From Bacteroidota bacterium (lineage in GTDB: Bacteria; Bacteroidota; Bacteroidia; Flavobacteriales; Flavobacteriaceae): DNA of 7,290 nt. Below the pieces are notes generated by a model. The model saw nothing but the letters and a program-made list of their open reading frames with translations, ran no database searches and was not told the DNA's origin. Below, piece after piece: positions 1-6,314 of the stretch. Position 1 is the first letter of the stretch; each line of letters starts with the position of its first letter. The stretch is taken from assembly GCA_022560715.1 (NCBI GenBank), contig JADFSQ010000094.1, positions 1 through 7,290 on the forward strand. The letters are read 5' to 3'. The translations under genes were made by a program, and so were the position numbers.

Positions 1-370
1 TTTCTCCAACAAACAATGGCAATCGTCTTGAGTATGATGCGTCTTTGGCTAATGTCTTTTCTTTCTTAACATCGATTAGATATGCCGTTGAGTCTTCGGT
101 AACATTGCCATCCTGAATTACTAATTGTTTGATAATATATTTTAAAAATGCTTCAGGAGCTTTATCGGTTGAAATAAAAGCAACACTTTTTTCATCATTG
201 TCATTTATTCCCATTGCATACAAAATATTTTGTTGCATTTCCAGACGTTTATTAGCATCAATATTAGGTTTTAAAACAGATGCTGTATATGCTAATATAG
301 AACCAACTACTATTACCATTCCAACGGCAAAAAGTAGTGTATATGAATTTTTATCTATTCTCTTTTCCAT
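1..370 (-). CDS. nqrC: Na+-translocating NADH:quinone reductase subunit C, N-terminal part (runs off the left edge)
   Basis: NqrC is a membrane-anchored flavoprotein subunit of the Na+-NQR complex and carries a covalently bound FMN. The visible part is the first 123 codons. It opens with MEKRIDKNSYTLLF, followed by one hydrophobic helix at about residues 11-33 (VGMVIVVGSILAYTASVL), the N-terminal anchor typical of the family. A soluble, mostly periplasmic region follows, including the family-like stretch RRLPLFVGE at residues 115-123. The flavinylation motif (SGAT-type) lies in the C-terminal half and is outside the window, so it cannot be checked. The ATG at 368-370 is chosen because it directly precedes the charged leader and the anchor helix. 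The gene lies downstream of nqrA and nqrB on the same strand, which supports the identity, but the gap to nqrB is 148 bp and contains a repeat. Confidence 0.9.
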   Translation of the reverse strand, partial: MEKRIDKNSYTLLFAVGMVIVVGSILAYTASVLKPNIDANKRLEMQQNILYAMGINDNDEKSVAFISTDKAPEAFLKYIIKQLVIQDGNVTEDSTAYLIDVKKEKTLAKDASYSRRLPLFVGE

Positions 371-379
371 TCTTTTATG

Positions 380-417
380 AGTGTCTAAAGTTATAAGTAC
401 TTAAAGTGTCTAAAGTT
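380..417. repeat. 25-bp-period direct repeat, copy A (nqrB-nqrC gap)
   Basis: The 13-mer AGTGTCTAAAGTT occurs exactly at 380-392 and again at 405-417, a 25-bp period. The 12-nt spacer contains the palindrome AAGTACTT (395-402). A closely similar two-unit element lies at 7099-7137 in the same orientation, with the same 25-bp period. Both copies lie upstream of a minus-strand gene (nqrC here, the NRDE gene there). The element begins 10 bp from the nqrC start codon. Read on the minus strand, the gene-proximal unit contains TAACTTTA, one base from the flavobacterial -7 consensus TAnnTTTG. No matching TTG at -33 is visible, so a promoter role is only a possibility. Confidence 0.75.
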
Positions 418-518
418 TTTTTTAACATTTTTTCAGCTTTACTTTTAATTAATTAACCTTTAAAACTTATTTTAAATTTTTAGTTTTTCCATTTCAACTT
501 AATGAACTTAAGCGCATT

Positions 519-1754
519 TTAGGCACTTTTAACTTTCATTCGTTTTAACCGTTTCTTTACATTACCTTGAACTATATAATGATCGATTGTAGGTGCAAAC
601 ACATTCATTAGTAAAATGGCCAACATTACGCCTTCCGGATATGCTGGATTAAAGACACGAATCATAATAGACAAAAACCCTATTAAAAATCCATAAATCC
701 ATTTTCCTTTATTGGTTTGTGATGCTGTTACAGGATCGGTTGCCATAAATACAATACCAAAAGCAAATCCACCAATAAGCAAGTGATGCCAAAATGTGGT
801 ATTCATTAAACTATGAAACTTGCTCGTTTCAGCAATCCAACCAGAATCTGCAATAAAGTTGAAAATTAATCCCATTGCTAATGCTCCAACTACAGACGAT
901 AGCATAATTCGCCAACTTCCTATTTTGGCGAAGATTAAAAACAAACCTCCTAGTATTATGAGTAAGGTTGATGTTTCTCCAACCGATCCTGGAATAAATC
1001 CCATAAAGGCATTCCAAACATTTGCCGTTTGACCTAACATATCTAGATTTTGTGCGAGACCTCCAAGTATGGTTTCGCCAGAAATAGCGTCAATATTTTG
1101 TCCCGCAGCAATTAAATTATCTCTTTCTACTGCTCCATGTACCCAAACTTTATCACCACTCATCCAGGTTGGATACGCAAAAAATAAAAATGCGCGAATG
1201 GTTAAAGCAGGATTTAAGATATTCATTCCTGTGCCTCCAAATACTTCTTTACCTATTACTACTCCAAAAATTACTGCAACAGCTAACATCCAAAGTGGAA
1301 TATCTACAGGTACAATTAAAGGAACTAACATTCCTGTTACCAAATAGCCTTCTTCTATTTCGTGATTTTTTATAATAGCGAATAAAAATTCAACACCCAA
1401 TCCAACACCATAAGACACAATTACCAATGGTAATATTTTCCAGAAACCTACCAAAAAGTTGCTCATTGTCCAGAATTCACTACTAAAAAAGCCACCTGTT
1501 ACTGCTTGAATATCTCCAAGCGCTAAATGATGCTGATAACCTGCATTAAACATACCAAAGATTAAACACGGAATAAGTGACATAATCACTGTATTCATTG
1601 TACGTTTTAAATCGTCGGCTGCTTTTATGTGAGTGCCTCCTTGAGTGGTACTATTTGGTAAGTATAAAAAGGTATGTAATGCATTAAAGGCTGGAGCCAT
1701 TTTGGTACCTCTATACTTTTCTTTTAAGTTATGTAATGTACTTTTTAAACCCAT
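519..1754 (-). CDS. nqrB: Na+-translocating NADH:ubiquinone reductase subunit B
   Basis: NqrB is the large integral membrane subunit of Na+-NQR. It takes part in electron transfer to quinone and in Na+ translocation, and carries an FMN covalently bound to a threonine. The 411-residue length is normal for the family. Many hydrophobic segments are visible, for example about residues 52-70, 106-128, 137-168, 263-277, 286-301, 324-338, 352-366 and 376-390. Conserved blocks include GKEVFGGTGMNILNPA (168-183), the flavinylation-type motif SGET (225-228, so Thr228 is the expected FMN site), FMATDPVTASQT (336-347) and YPEGVMLAILLMNVFAPTID (372-391). The C-terminus ends in a lysine/arginine-rich tail, as expected for a cytoplasmic end. 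The ATG start opens MGLKSTLHNLKEKY, a typical beginning. It lies 51 bp downstream of nqrA, presumably in one transcript. Confidence 0.97.
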   Translation of the reverse strand: MGLKSTLHNLKEKYRGTKMAPAFNALHTFLYLPNSTTQGGTHIKAADDLKRTMNTVIMSLIPCLIFGMFNAGYQHHLALGDIQAVTGGFFSSEFWTMSNFLVGFWKILPLVIVSYGVGLGVEFLFAIIKNHEIEEGYLVTGMLVPLIVPVDIPLWMLAVAVIFGVVIGKEVFGGTGMNILNPALTIRAFLFFAYPTWMSGDKVWVHGAVERDNLIAAGQNIDAISGETILGGLAQNLDMLGQTANVWNAFMGFIPGSVGETSTLLIILGGLFLIFAKIGSWRIMLSSVVGALAMGLIFNFIADSGWIAETSKFHSLMNTTFWHHLLIGGFAFGIVFMATDPVTASQTNKGKWIYGFLIGFLSIMIRVFNPAYPEGVMLAILLMNVFAPTIDHYIVQGNVKKRLKRMKVKSA

Positions 1755-1771
1755 TTTTTTATTTATTTCTT

Positions 1772-1799
1772 AATTCTGAATTCATAATTCTAAATTCAT
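1772..1799. repeat. two-unit 14-bp tandem repeat in the nqrA-nqrB gap
   Basis: AATTCTGAATTCAT (1772-1785) is followed at once by AATTCTAAATTCAT (1786-1799), differing at one base, and then AATT. It fills more than half of the 51-bp gap between the nqrA stop and the nqrB start. Low-complexity repeats of this kind are, to my recollection, common between flavobacterial genes. No hairpin strong enough to suggest termination is formed, so read-through into nqrB is expected. Confidence 0.75.
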
Positions 1800-1805
1800 A
1801 ATTGG

Positions 1806-3161
1806 CTAACCTATTTCTTTAATCATTACGTCTAAACCTTTTCTAATTATTTGCTGATGCGGTTGTTTAGACACACACACAAACTCGGTAAGTGCAAAAT
1901 CTTCTGGTGCAATTTCGTACATTCCTAAAGCTTCCATTTCGTCTAAGTCCTCGTACATACATGCTTTTAAAATTTGCATTGGAAATATATCAAACGGAAA
2001 CACTTCTTCGTAAGTTCCTGTAGTTACAAAAGCACGATGTTCTCCGTTAGTATTTGTATTTAGGTTAAATTTTTTCTTCGGAAACAACCAAGAAAATGTT
2101 AAAGCTCTCGATACTGATACTTTATTAAAAACAGGTGTTGTCCAGCCCATAAACTCATAATCATCACCTTCTGGAATCACTGTAATAGTATTGCTATAAT
2201 AATCTAAATATCCATCTGGATGAATATGTTTTCCACTTAAAACATTTCCAGAAATAATACGAACATTAGCATCTTTAGAAATACCATAATCGTAAATCAT
2301 AGTTGCTATTTCGCTTCCAATTTTGGTTACAAAATATCTGGGTTTTTCTATTGAAAAACCAACAAGTGCCACTATTCGCTCTGCATTAAATTTACCTGTT
2401 AGTAACAATTCACCAATAATAACAAGGTCTTGTGCATTTACTGTCCAAACTACTTCGCCCTTATTAACAGGATTAATCTTGTTAATTTGTGTTCCTACAT
2501 TTCCCGAAGGATGTGGTCCAGAAACTTTATGCAACGTAATATTAGTCAATCCAGATAGAGGAGAATTTCCATTCTTACCAACTGCAATATGGACTTGTCC
2601 TTCGGTTAATTTTCCTAATGCAGTAACAGCGGCTTGCAATTCAGCTTCTTTACCTTGGAGTGTAAAATCTAAGTCTGCTGCTAAAGGTGCACTAGCATAA
2701 CCAGAAATAAAAATTGCTTTTGGTTTTTTATCAGGATTAGCAATCACATCATAAGGACGCTGTTTTATAAATGGCCAGCATCCTGATGTTAATAGTTTGT
2801 CTTTAATATCTTGGGTTGAAGCAGACTCAATATTAAGCGTTCCATTGTCTTGGAATGTTTGCTCTTTATCTGCTTGAATTTTAATCGCTAAAATTTTACG
2901 CTTTTCTCCACGAGTAATCTCAATGATTTCGCCTGAAACCGGAGAAACAAATTTAATAGCTTCATTAGCTTTGTCATAAAAAACCGGCTCTCCAGCTTTT
3001 AATCTCGCTCCTTCTTTTACAATTAGTTTTGGAATAACATTATGGAAGTCTTCTGGTCTAATAGTATAAAAGTTGCTTACAATAGCATTTTCTTTAGCTT
3101 TTTCAGCCGCACCTTTAAGTTTTATGTCCAGACCTTTTTTAATATGAATGTCGTTTGACAT
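1806..3161 (-). CDS. nqrA: Na+-translocating NADH:ubiquinone reductase subunit A
   Basis: NqrA is the cytoplasmic subunit of Na+-NQR, related to RnfC and to the NuoF fold. It is implicated in quinone binding but has no flavin or Fe-S cluster of its own. The 451 residues match the usual length of about 450. The N-terminus DIHIKKGLDIKLKGAAE (4-20) is a family signature. A barrel-sandwich-like part follows, with IRPEDFHNVIPKLIVKEG (34-51) and VSPVSGEIIEITRGEKRKIL (72-91). The central block GCWPFIKQRPYDVIANPD (127-144), the GPHPSGNVGTQI motif (215-226) and the C-terminal ALGMYEIAPEDFALTEFVCV (411-430) are all present. No disruption is seen. The ATG at 3159-3161 gives the family start MSNDIHIKKGL. 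It is the first gene of the operon and is divergent from the plug gene, with a candidate -7 element 39 bp upstream. Confidence 0.97.
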   Translation of the reverse strand: MSNDIHIKKGLDIKLKGAAEKAKENAIVSNFYTIRPEDFHNVIPKLIVKEGARLKAGEPVFYDKANEAIKFVSPVSGEIIEITRGEKRKILAIKIQADKEQTFQDNGTLNIESASTQDIKDKLLTSGCWPFIKQRPYDVIANPDKKPKAIFISGYASAPLAADLDFTLQGKEAELQAAVTALGKLTEGQVHIAVGKNGNSPLSGLTNITLHKVSGPHPSGNVGTQINKINPVNKGEVVWTVNAQDLVIIGELLLTGKFNAERIVALVGFSIEKPRYFVTKIGSEIATMIYDYGISKDANVRIISGNVLSGKHIHPDGYLDYYSNTITVIPEGDDYEFMGWTTPVFNKVSVSRALTFSWLFPKKKFNLNTNTNGEHRAFVTTGTYEEVFPFDIFPMQILKACMYEDLDEMEALGMYEIAPEDFALTEFVCVSKQPHQQIIRKGLDVMIKEIG

Positions 3162-3199
3162 ATTATAATTATTGAAATTAATTATCTAAAAAATCCGTG

Positions 3200-3215
3200 C
3201 AAATTTACAAATTTA
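3200..3215 (-). promoter_or_regulatory. candidate nqr operon promoter, -7 element (tandem TAAATTTG)
   Basis: On the minus strand two adjacent copies of TAAATTTG occur, at 3215-3208 and 3207-3200. Each matches the Bacteroidota -7 consensus TAnnTTTG in full. The copy nearer nqrA continues as TAAATTTGCAC, the GC-containing context common in flavobacterial promoters. It would place the transcript start about 30-35 bp upstream of the nqrA ATG. No clear TTG is seen at the expected -33 distance, so the call rests on the -7 element alone. Confidence 0.45.
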
Positions 3216-3388
3216 TAACACAGTTTCTATACTAAATGCCGTTAAATTTATCATGAATTTTTGTAAGCTATTTCTGTGCTTGGTTTTTTAGTCGAAATAC
3301 CAATATTTTCTTACTTTTATTAATCACAGGTATAATTTATTTTAGTTTTCAGTATATCCTAACACAACTTTTAGGCATAAATTTTGTT

Positions 3389-3396
3389 TACCTTTA
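3389..3396 (+). promoter_or_regulatory. candidate -7 element for the plug gene
   Basis: TACCTTTA followed by CGCA lies 17 bp before the ATG at 3414. It differs at one position from the TAnnTTTG consensus and has a GCA-like 3' context. No well-placed TTG at -33 is evident. A second weak candidate, TACTTTTA, lies further upstream at about 3312-3319. If the call is right, the leader would be only about 12 nt, which also argues that translation starts at 3414 and not at the upstream TTG. Confidence 0.3.
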
Positions 3397-3413
3397 CGCA
3401 CAAACCCATTATA

Positions 3414-4664
3414 ATGAATTTTATACGTACACCATTCTTAATGTTTTTATTCTTTTCTACGATAACTTTTTCACAAGTTCAAGAAATAAACCCTCCAGAT
3501 TATATAAAGACCATAACCTTTAAAAGTAATACAAACGAAAGTGAACTGCCCATTTTAAAACTCGACGAACAACTACAATTAGAATTTGATGTATTAAATG
3601 GCGATGAAGCCGATTTTTATTATGTTATAGAGTATTACAATTTTGATTGGACACCTAATAAAACCTTAATTAAATCGGAATATCTTCAAGGGTTCGATAA
3701 TGTTCGTATAATAGACTACGAAAACTCGTTTAACACCTATCAAATTTATAGTCATTATCGATTACGAATTCCAAATAAACAAACCCGATTAAAACTTTCG
3801 GGAAATTATATGATTCATATTTATAACGAATATGAAGAGTTAATGTTTAGCCGAAAATTCATGATTTACGAAAGCATTGCAAATGTTGGAGTTGCCATAA
3901 AGCGTTCCAGAGATGTAAAATATGTAAAACAAAAACAATCTGTAGATTTTAAAGTGTCTTCGCCCACAATACGTTTTAGAGATCCAAAGCAAACTATTAA
4001 TACCATAGTTATTCAAAACAATAATTTAAATACTACGATTACTAATTTAAAACCATTGTACACCATAGGCACCGAACTTATCTACAATTATGTTACCGAA
4101 TCGAGTTTTTGGGCTGGAAATGAATTTTTATACTTCGAAAATAAAGATGTAAGAGGTGCCAATATTGGTGTTCAGTTTATAGATTTGAAAGACATTTATC
4201 ACAGTTATTTATTTACAGATATTATTAGAGCTAATCGTCCTTACACCTACAATCCGGATATTAATGGCAATTTTGTAATCACAGCTTTAGATGCAGATAA
4301 TGTAGATATTGAAGCCGATTATACTGTAATTCATTTTTCATTACAACATCCTGAATTGTTAAATAGAAAGAGTATTCATTTGTATGGCAATTTTAATAAC
4401 TATTCTATTGCTGAAACTACAAAAATGACCTTTAACCCAAGATCGAATAACTACGAAACCACATTAACATTAAAACAAGGGTTTTACAATTATAAATATG
4501 TAATAGTAGATGAATATGGAAACATAGATGAAGGCGCTATTAGTGGAAATTTTGACCAAACTGAAAATAATTATAAAGTATTGGTGTATTACAGGGATTT
4601 TGGTGCTCGATACGATAAAATTATTGGATTTGGAGAAGGCACTTCGGTTAATATTTCTAATTAA
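3414..4664 (+). CDS. type IX secretion system plug protein (formerly DUF5103)
   Basis: This 416-residue exported protein belongs to the family once called DUF5103, now described as the T9SS plug. It blocks the periplasmic side of the SprA outer-membrane translocon when no substrate is passing. Residues 1-20 (MNFIRTPFLMFLFFSTITFS) form a signal peptide with likely cleavage before Gln21. The first domain carries the family blocks YYNFDWTPNKTLIKSEYLQG (74-93), NSFNTYQIYSHYRLRIPN (104-121) and LSGNYMIHIYN (128-138). A central beta-rich part covers about 160-305. The last domain, with IHLYGNFNNY (321-330) and LKQGFYNYKYVIVDEYGN (353-370), resembles an early-set Ig-like sandwich. A TTG at 3384 in frame would add ten residues ahead of the signal peptide; the ATG at 3414 is preferred because it begins a standard signal sequence. 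No Lipobox cysteine is present, so it is not a lipoprotein. Confidence 0.87.
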   Translation: MNFIRTPFLMFLFFSTITFSQVQEINPPDYIKTITFKSNTNESELPILKLDEQLQLEFDVLNGDEADFYYVIEYYNFDWTPNKTLIKSEYLQGFDNVRIIDYENSFNTYQIYSHYRLRIPNKQTRLKLSGNYMIHIYNEYEELMFSRKFMIYESIANVGVAIKRSRDVKYVKQKQSVDFKVSSPTIRFRDPKQTINTIVIQNNNLNTTITNLKPLYTIGTELIYNYVTESSFWAGNEFLYFENKDVRGANIGVQFIDLKDIYHSYLFTDIIRANRPYTYNPDINGNFVITALDADNVDIEADYTVIHFSLQHPELLNRKSIHLYGNFNNYSIAETTKMTFNPRSNNYETTLTLKQGFYNYKYVIVDEYGNIDEGAISGNFDQTENNYKVLVYYRDFGARYDKIIGFGEGTSVNISN

Positions 4665-4687
4665 TTGAAATTTTCAACGATTTTTTT
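4665..4687 (+). terminator. weak hairpin plus T-tract after the plug gene
   Basis: TTGAAA (4665-4670) is complementary to TTTCAA (4672-4677), and a run of seven T follows at 4681-4687. The hairpin lacks a proper loop unless its inner pairs open, and it has little G or C. It may attenuate rather than stop transcription, leaving apaG partly cotranscribed. Confidence 0.22.
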
Positions 4688-4769
4688 CGTCAAAGGTCTT
4701 ATAATTAATAGTTGGTACCTAATTTTTACTATTTTAGCGTTTTAACCTTATTGAGTTTCAGTAAATAAC

Positions 4770-5156
4770 ATGGTTCAACAAGTAACACAAGGCATAAAAA
4801 TTTCAGTAGAAACAAATTTTGAAGGTACATTTTATAAAAATTATAAAGTACACTTTGCCTTTGGATATAAAGTTACCATTGAAAATCAAAGTAAAGATTC
4901 AGTTCAATTAAATTCCAGACATTGGAAAATTCTTGATGCGCTTAATAATGTTGAGATTATTGAAGGCGAAGGTGTTATTGGTAAAAAGCCAGTATTAAAA
5001 CCCGGAGAATCGCATACTTACACTTCTGGTTGCTTATTATCGTCACCATTTGGTGCCATGCAAGGACATTATAATATGGTTAATTTTACAACTACAAAAA
5101 AGTTTAAAGTATCCATTCCTACCTTTAAATTAAGTGCAGTTTTTGCAATGAATTAA
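4770..5156 (+). CDS. apaG: ApaG family protein
   Basis: ApaG proteins are small fibronectin-III-like beta-sandwich proteins of about 125 residues. They were first linked to Co2+ resistance and Mg2+ efflux together with CorA in enteric bacteria; the biochemical role is still not settled. This one has 128 residues. The family core is clear: YKVTIENQSKDSVQLNSRHW (33-52), the glycine-rich GEGVIGKKPVLKPGE (66-80), YTSGCLLSSPFGAMQGHYNM (84-103) and the C-terminal VSIPTFKLS (114-122). The ATG at 4770 gives MVQQVTQGIKISVETNFEG, a normal family start. It lies 105 bp after the plug gene on the same strand. A sequence like a degenerate -7 element (TATTTTAG, 4730-4737) with TTG at 4712-4714 could give it its own promoter, although the 15-bp spacing is short. 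No apaH or rsmA neighbour is present, unlike in Escherichia coli. Confidence 0.95.
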   Translation: MVQQVTQGIKISVETNFEGTFYKNYKVHFAFGYKVTIENQSKDSVQLNSRHWKILDALNNVEIIEGEGVIGKKPVLKPGESHTYTSGCLLSSPFGAMQGHYNMVNFTTTKKFKVSIPTFKLSAVFAMN

Positions 5157-5317
5157 TACCAATTTAACCATAAAACAAAACATATAAATTGTTTCTTTTT
5201 CACTTATTATTTCGTTAAAAAAAGAAACCATAATAAAACTATCCTTTATTTTTTTGCCTCATATAAGAAAAAAATAATTCAATTTATTTATGCCTTATTT
5301 TATAATTAAATTGGTAT
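5156..5317. repeat. 12-bp inverted repeat flanking the convergent intergenic region
   Basis: ATACCAATTTAA (5156-5167) and its exact reverse complement TTAAATTGGTAT (5306-5317) bound a 162-bp segment. The left arm begins at the last base of the apaG stop codon. The right arm lies inside the last codons of the downstream minus-strand gene. The enclosed DNA is almost wholly A/T and contains two further inverted repeats. The shape resembles a small non-coding insertion element with terminal repeats, but no target-site duplication is obvious, and arms of this length can arise by chance in such DNA. Confidence 0.5.
5191..5228. terminator. candidate bidirectional terminator hairpin between convergent genes
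   Basis: GTTTCTTTTT (5191-5200) pairs perfectly with AAAAAGAAAC (5219-5228), leaving an 18-nt loop. A second stem of pure A/T, TTATTTTTTT (5246-5255) with AAAAAAATAA (5268-5277), lies next to it with a 12-nt loop. Both sit between the converging ends of apaG and the DUF6695-like gene, where a terminator is expected on each strand. The stems are weak and no T-tract directly follows the first, so efficiency is doubtful. Confidence 0.4.
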
Positions 5318-6314
5318 AACTCGCCACTTTTCTGTCAAACCGAAACACAATATCATTTTGTTTTATATGAAAGAACTTACAGTTTGAGTAATGCACAAAA
5401 TTAAAATCTTCTTTATAATTAAAAGCAACATCATTTACTACAAATACATCGTTTACATTTATGCTTCCACAAGGTGCAATTTTCCGGTAATTATATTCTG
5501 TTTTAGTATCGGTTTCGTGTAATTCAAACCAAGCTCCTGCTCCAACACCACCGAGCCATTGTGCTTTTTCATGAACACCTTCAATTGCTATTGGATGTTG
5601 ATTCCCAATTAAAGTGGGTTCGTAGGTTTTTAATCTATCTAAAAAACAACGTGTAATTTCTTTTCTAACTGAAGACTTAAATTTAGATATTTCTCCTTTA
5701 TCAGAAACTTCGTAAACACAATTTCCTGTATTTGCTATTACAACATTAGCAACAGTACTTGGTGTAAATCGAGTTGCTTTAATTAACTGTTTTTTTATGT
5801 TTTTATTAGTTACTGAAGCAATTAATGCTGAAGTTACAAAACGCGAACAATTGGTTGCGTTTTTATTAAAAATGCCATAACGAATAAAATGACGCTGCTG
5901 CATCATGGAAATATAATCTTTAGCCTTTTGGTAATCAATGACATCACAAACCGAAGCAACTAATTTTCCTTCACCATGAATTAATTTCGGATGCGTAGCA
6001 AAAAAGGTTAACAACTCTTCAATATTTTTAATTTTTCCATCTACTATCTGTGGTTTAATAGAAAAATCTAATTCATGGTCTGTATCTTTTCCTCTTACTC
6101 TTCCTGTAGATTTTGCTGTGATGTAACGTCCAAAATCATAATACTCCAAAATTTCAGTGTCTTTATCAATCAACACTAAAGCAGCATGACCTGCTCTTAT
6201 ATAATTTTTCTTGCCAATACCAAGAAATCTTAGAATAAAAGAATACCACTCGTCCGCAAGACGAACAATGGTGTCAGGATATGCCAATATTATAATTAAT
6301 CCGGAGTTATTCAT
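5295..6314 (-). CDS. DUF6695-like family protein, possible permuted NlpC/P60-type (papain-like) fold
   Basis: This 339-residue protein has no signal peptide or clear membrane segment, so it is probably cytoplasmic. I recognise it as a conserved flavobacterial family, which I believe is catalogued as DUF6695; its function is unknown. The N-terminus is strand-forming (SGLIIILAYPDT, 4-15). It is followed by YIRAGHAALVLID (38-50), with His43, and EYYDFGRY (57-64). Further on comes NKNATNCSRFVTSALIAS (150-167), with Cys156. A GHxx block first and an NCSxxV block later is the order seen in circularly permuted NlpC/P60 proteins such as the YiiX group, so a Cys/His hydrolase or acyl-enzyme site is an inference. 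A C-terminal beta-rich part follows (about 245-328: AWFELHETDT, VHYSNCKFFHI). The ATG overlaps the end of the NRDE gene by 8 bp, which suggests translational coupling. The last residues (about 333-337) are encoded by the arm of an inverted repeat. Confidence 0.8.
   Translation of the reverse strand: MNNSGLIIILAYPDTIVRLADEWYSFILRFLGIGKKNYIRAGHAALVLIDKDTEILEYYDFGRYITAKSTGRVRGKDTDHELDFSIKPQIVDGKIKNIEELLTFFATHPKLIHGEGKLVASVCDVIDYQKAKDYISMMQQRHFIRYGIFNKNATNCSRFVTSALIASVTNKNIKKQLIKATRFTPSTVANVVIANTGNCVYEVSDKGEISKFKSSVRKEITRCFLDRLKTYEPTLIGNQHPIAIEGVHEKAQWLGGVGAGAWFELHETDTKTEYNYRKIAPCGSINVNDVFVVNDVAFNYKEDFNFVHYSNCKFFHIKQNDIVFRFDRKVASYTNLIIK

Noticed and set aside
129..380. Plus-strand open frame of 83 codons
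   Set aside because: It lies antisense to nqrC, whose protein is clearly recognisable, and its own translation shows no family features.
820..1375. Several short open frames on both strands
   Set aside because: All fall inside nqrB in other frames or antisense; the nqrB protein is intact and conserved throughout.
2323..2700. Plus-strand open frame of 125 codons
   Set aside because: It is antisense to the conserved centre of nqrA and has no recognisable features.
3384..3413. Upstream TTG start for the plug gene
   Set aside because: It would put ten extra residues before a complete signal peptide and overlaps the likely -7 element; the ATG at 3414 fits better.
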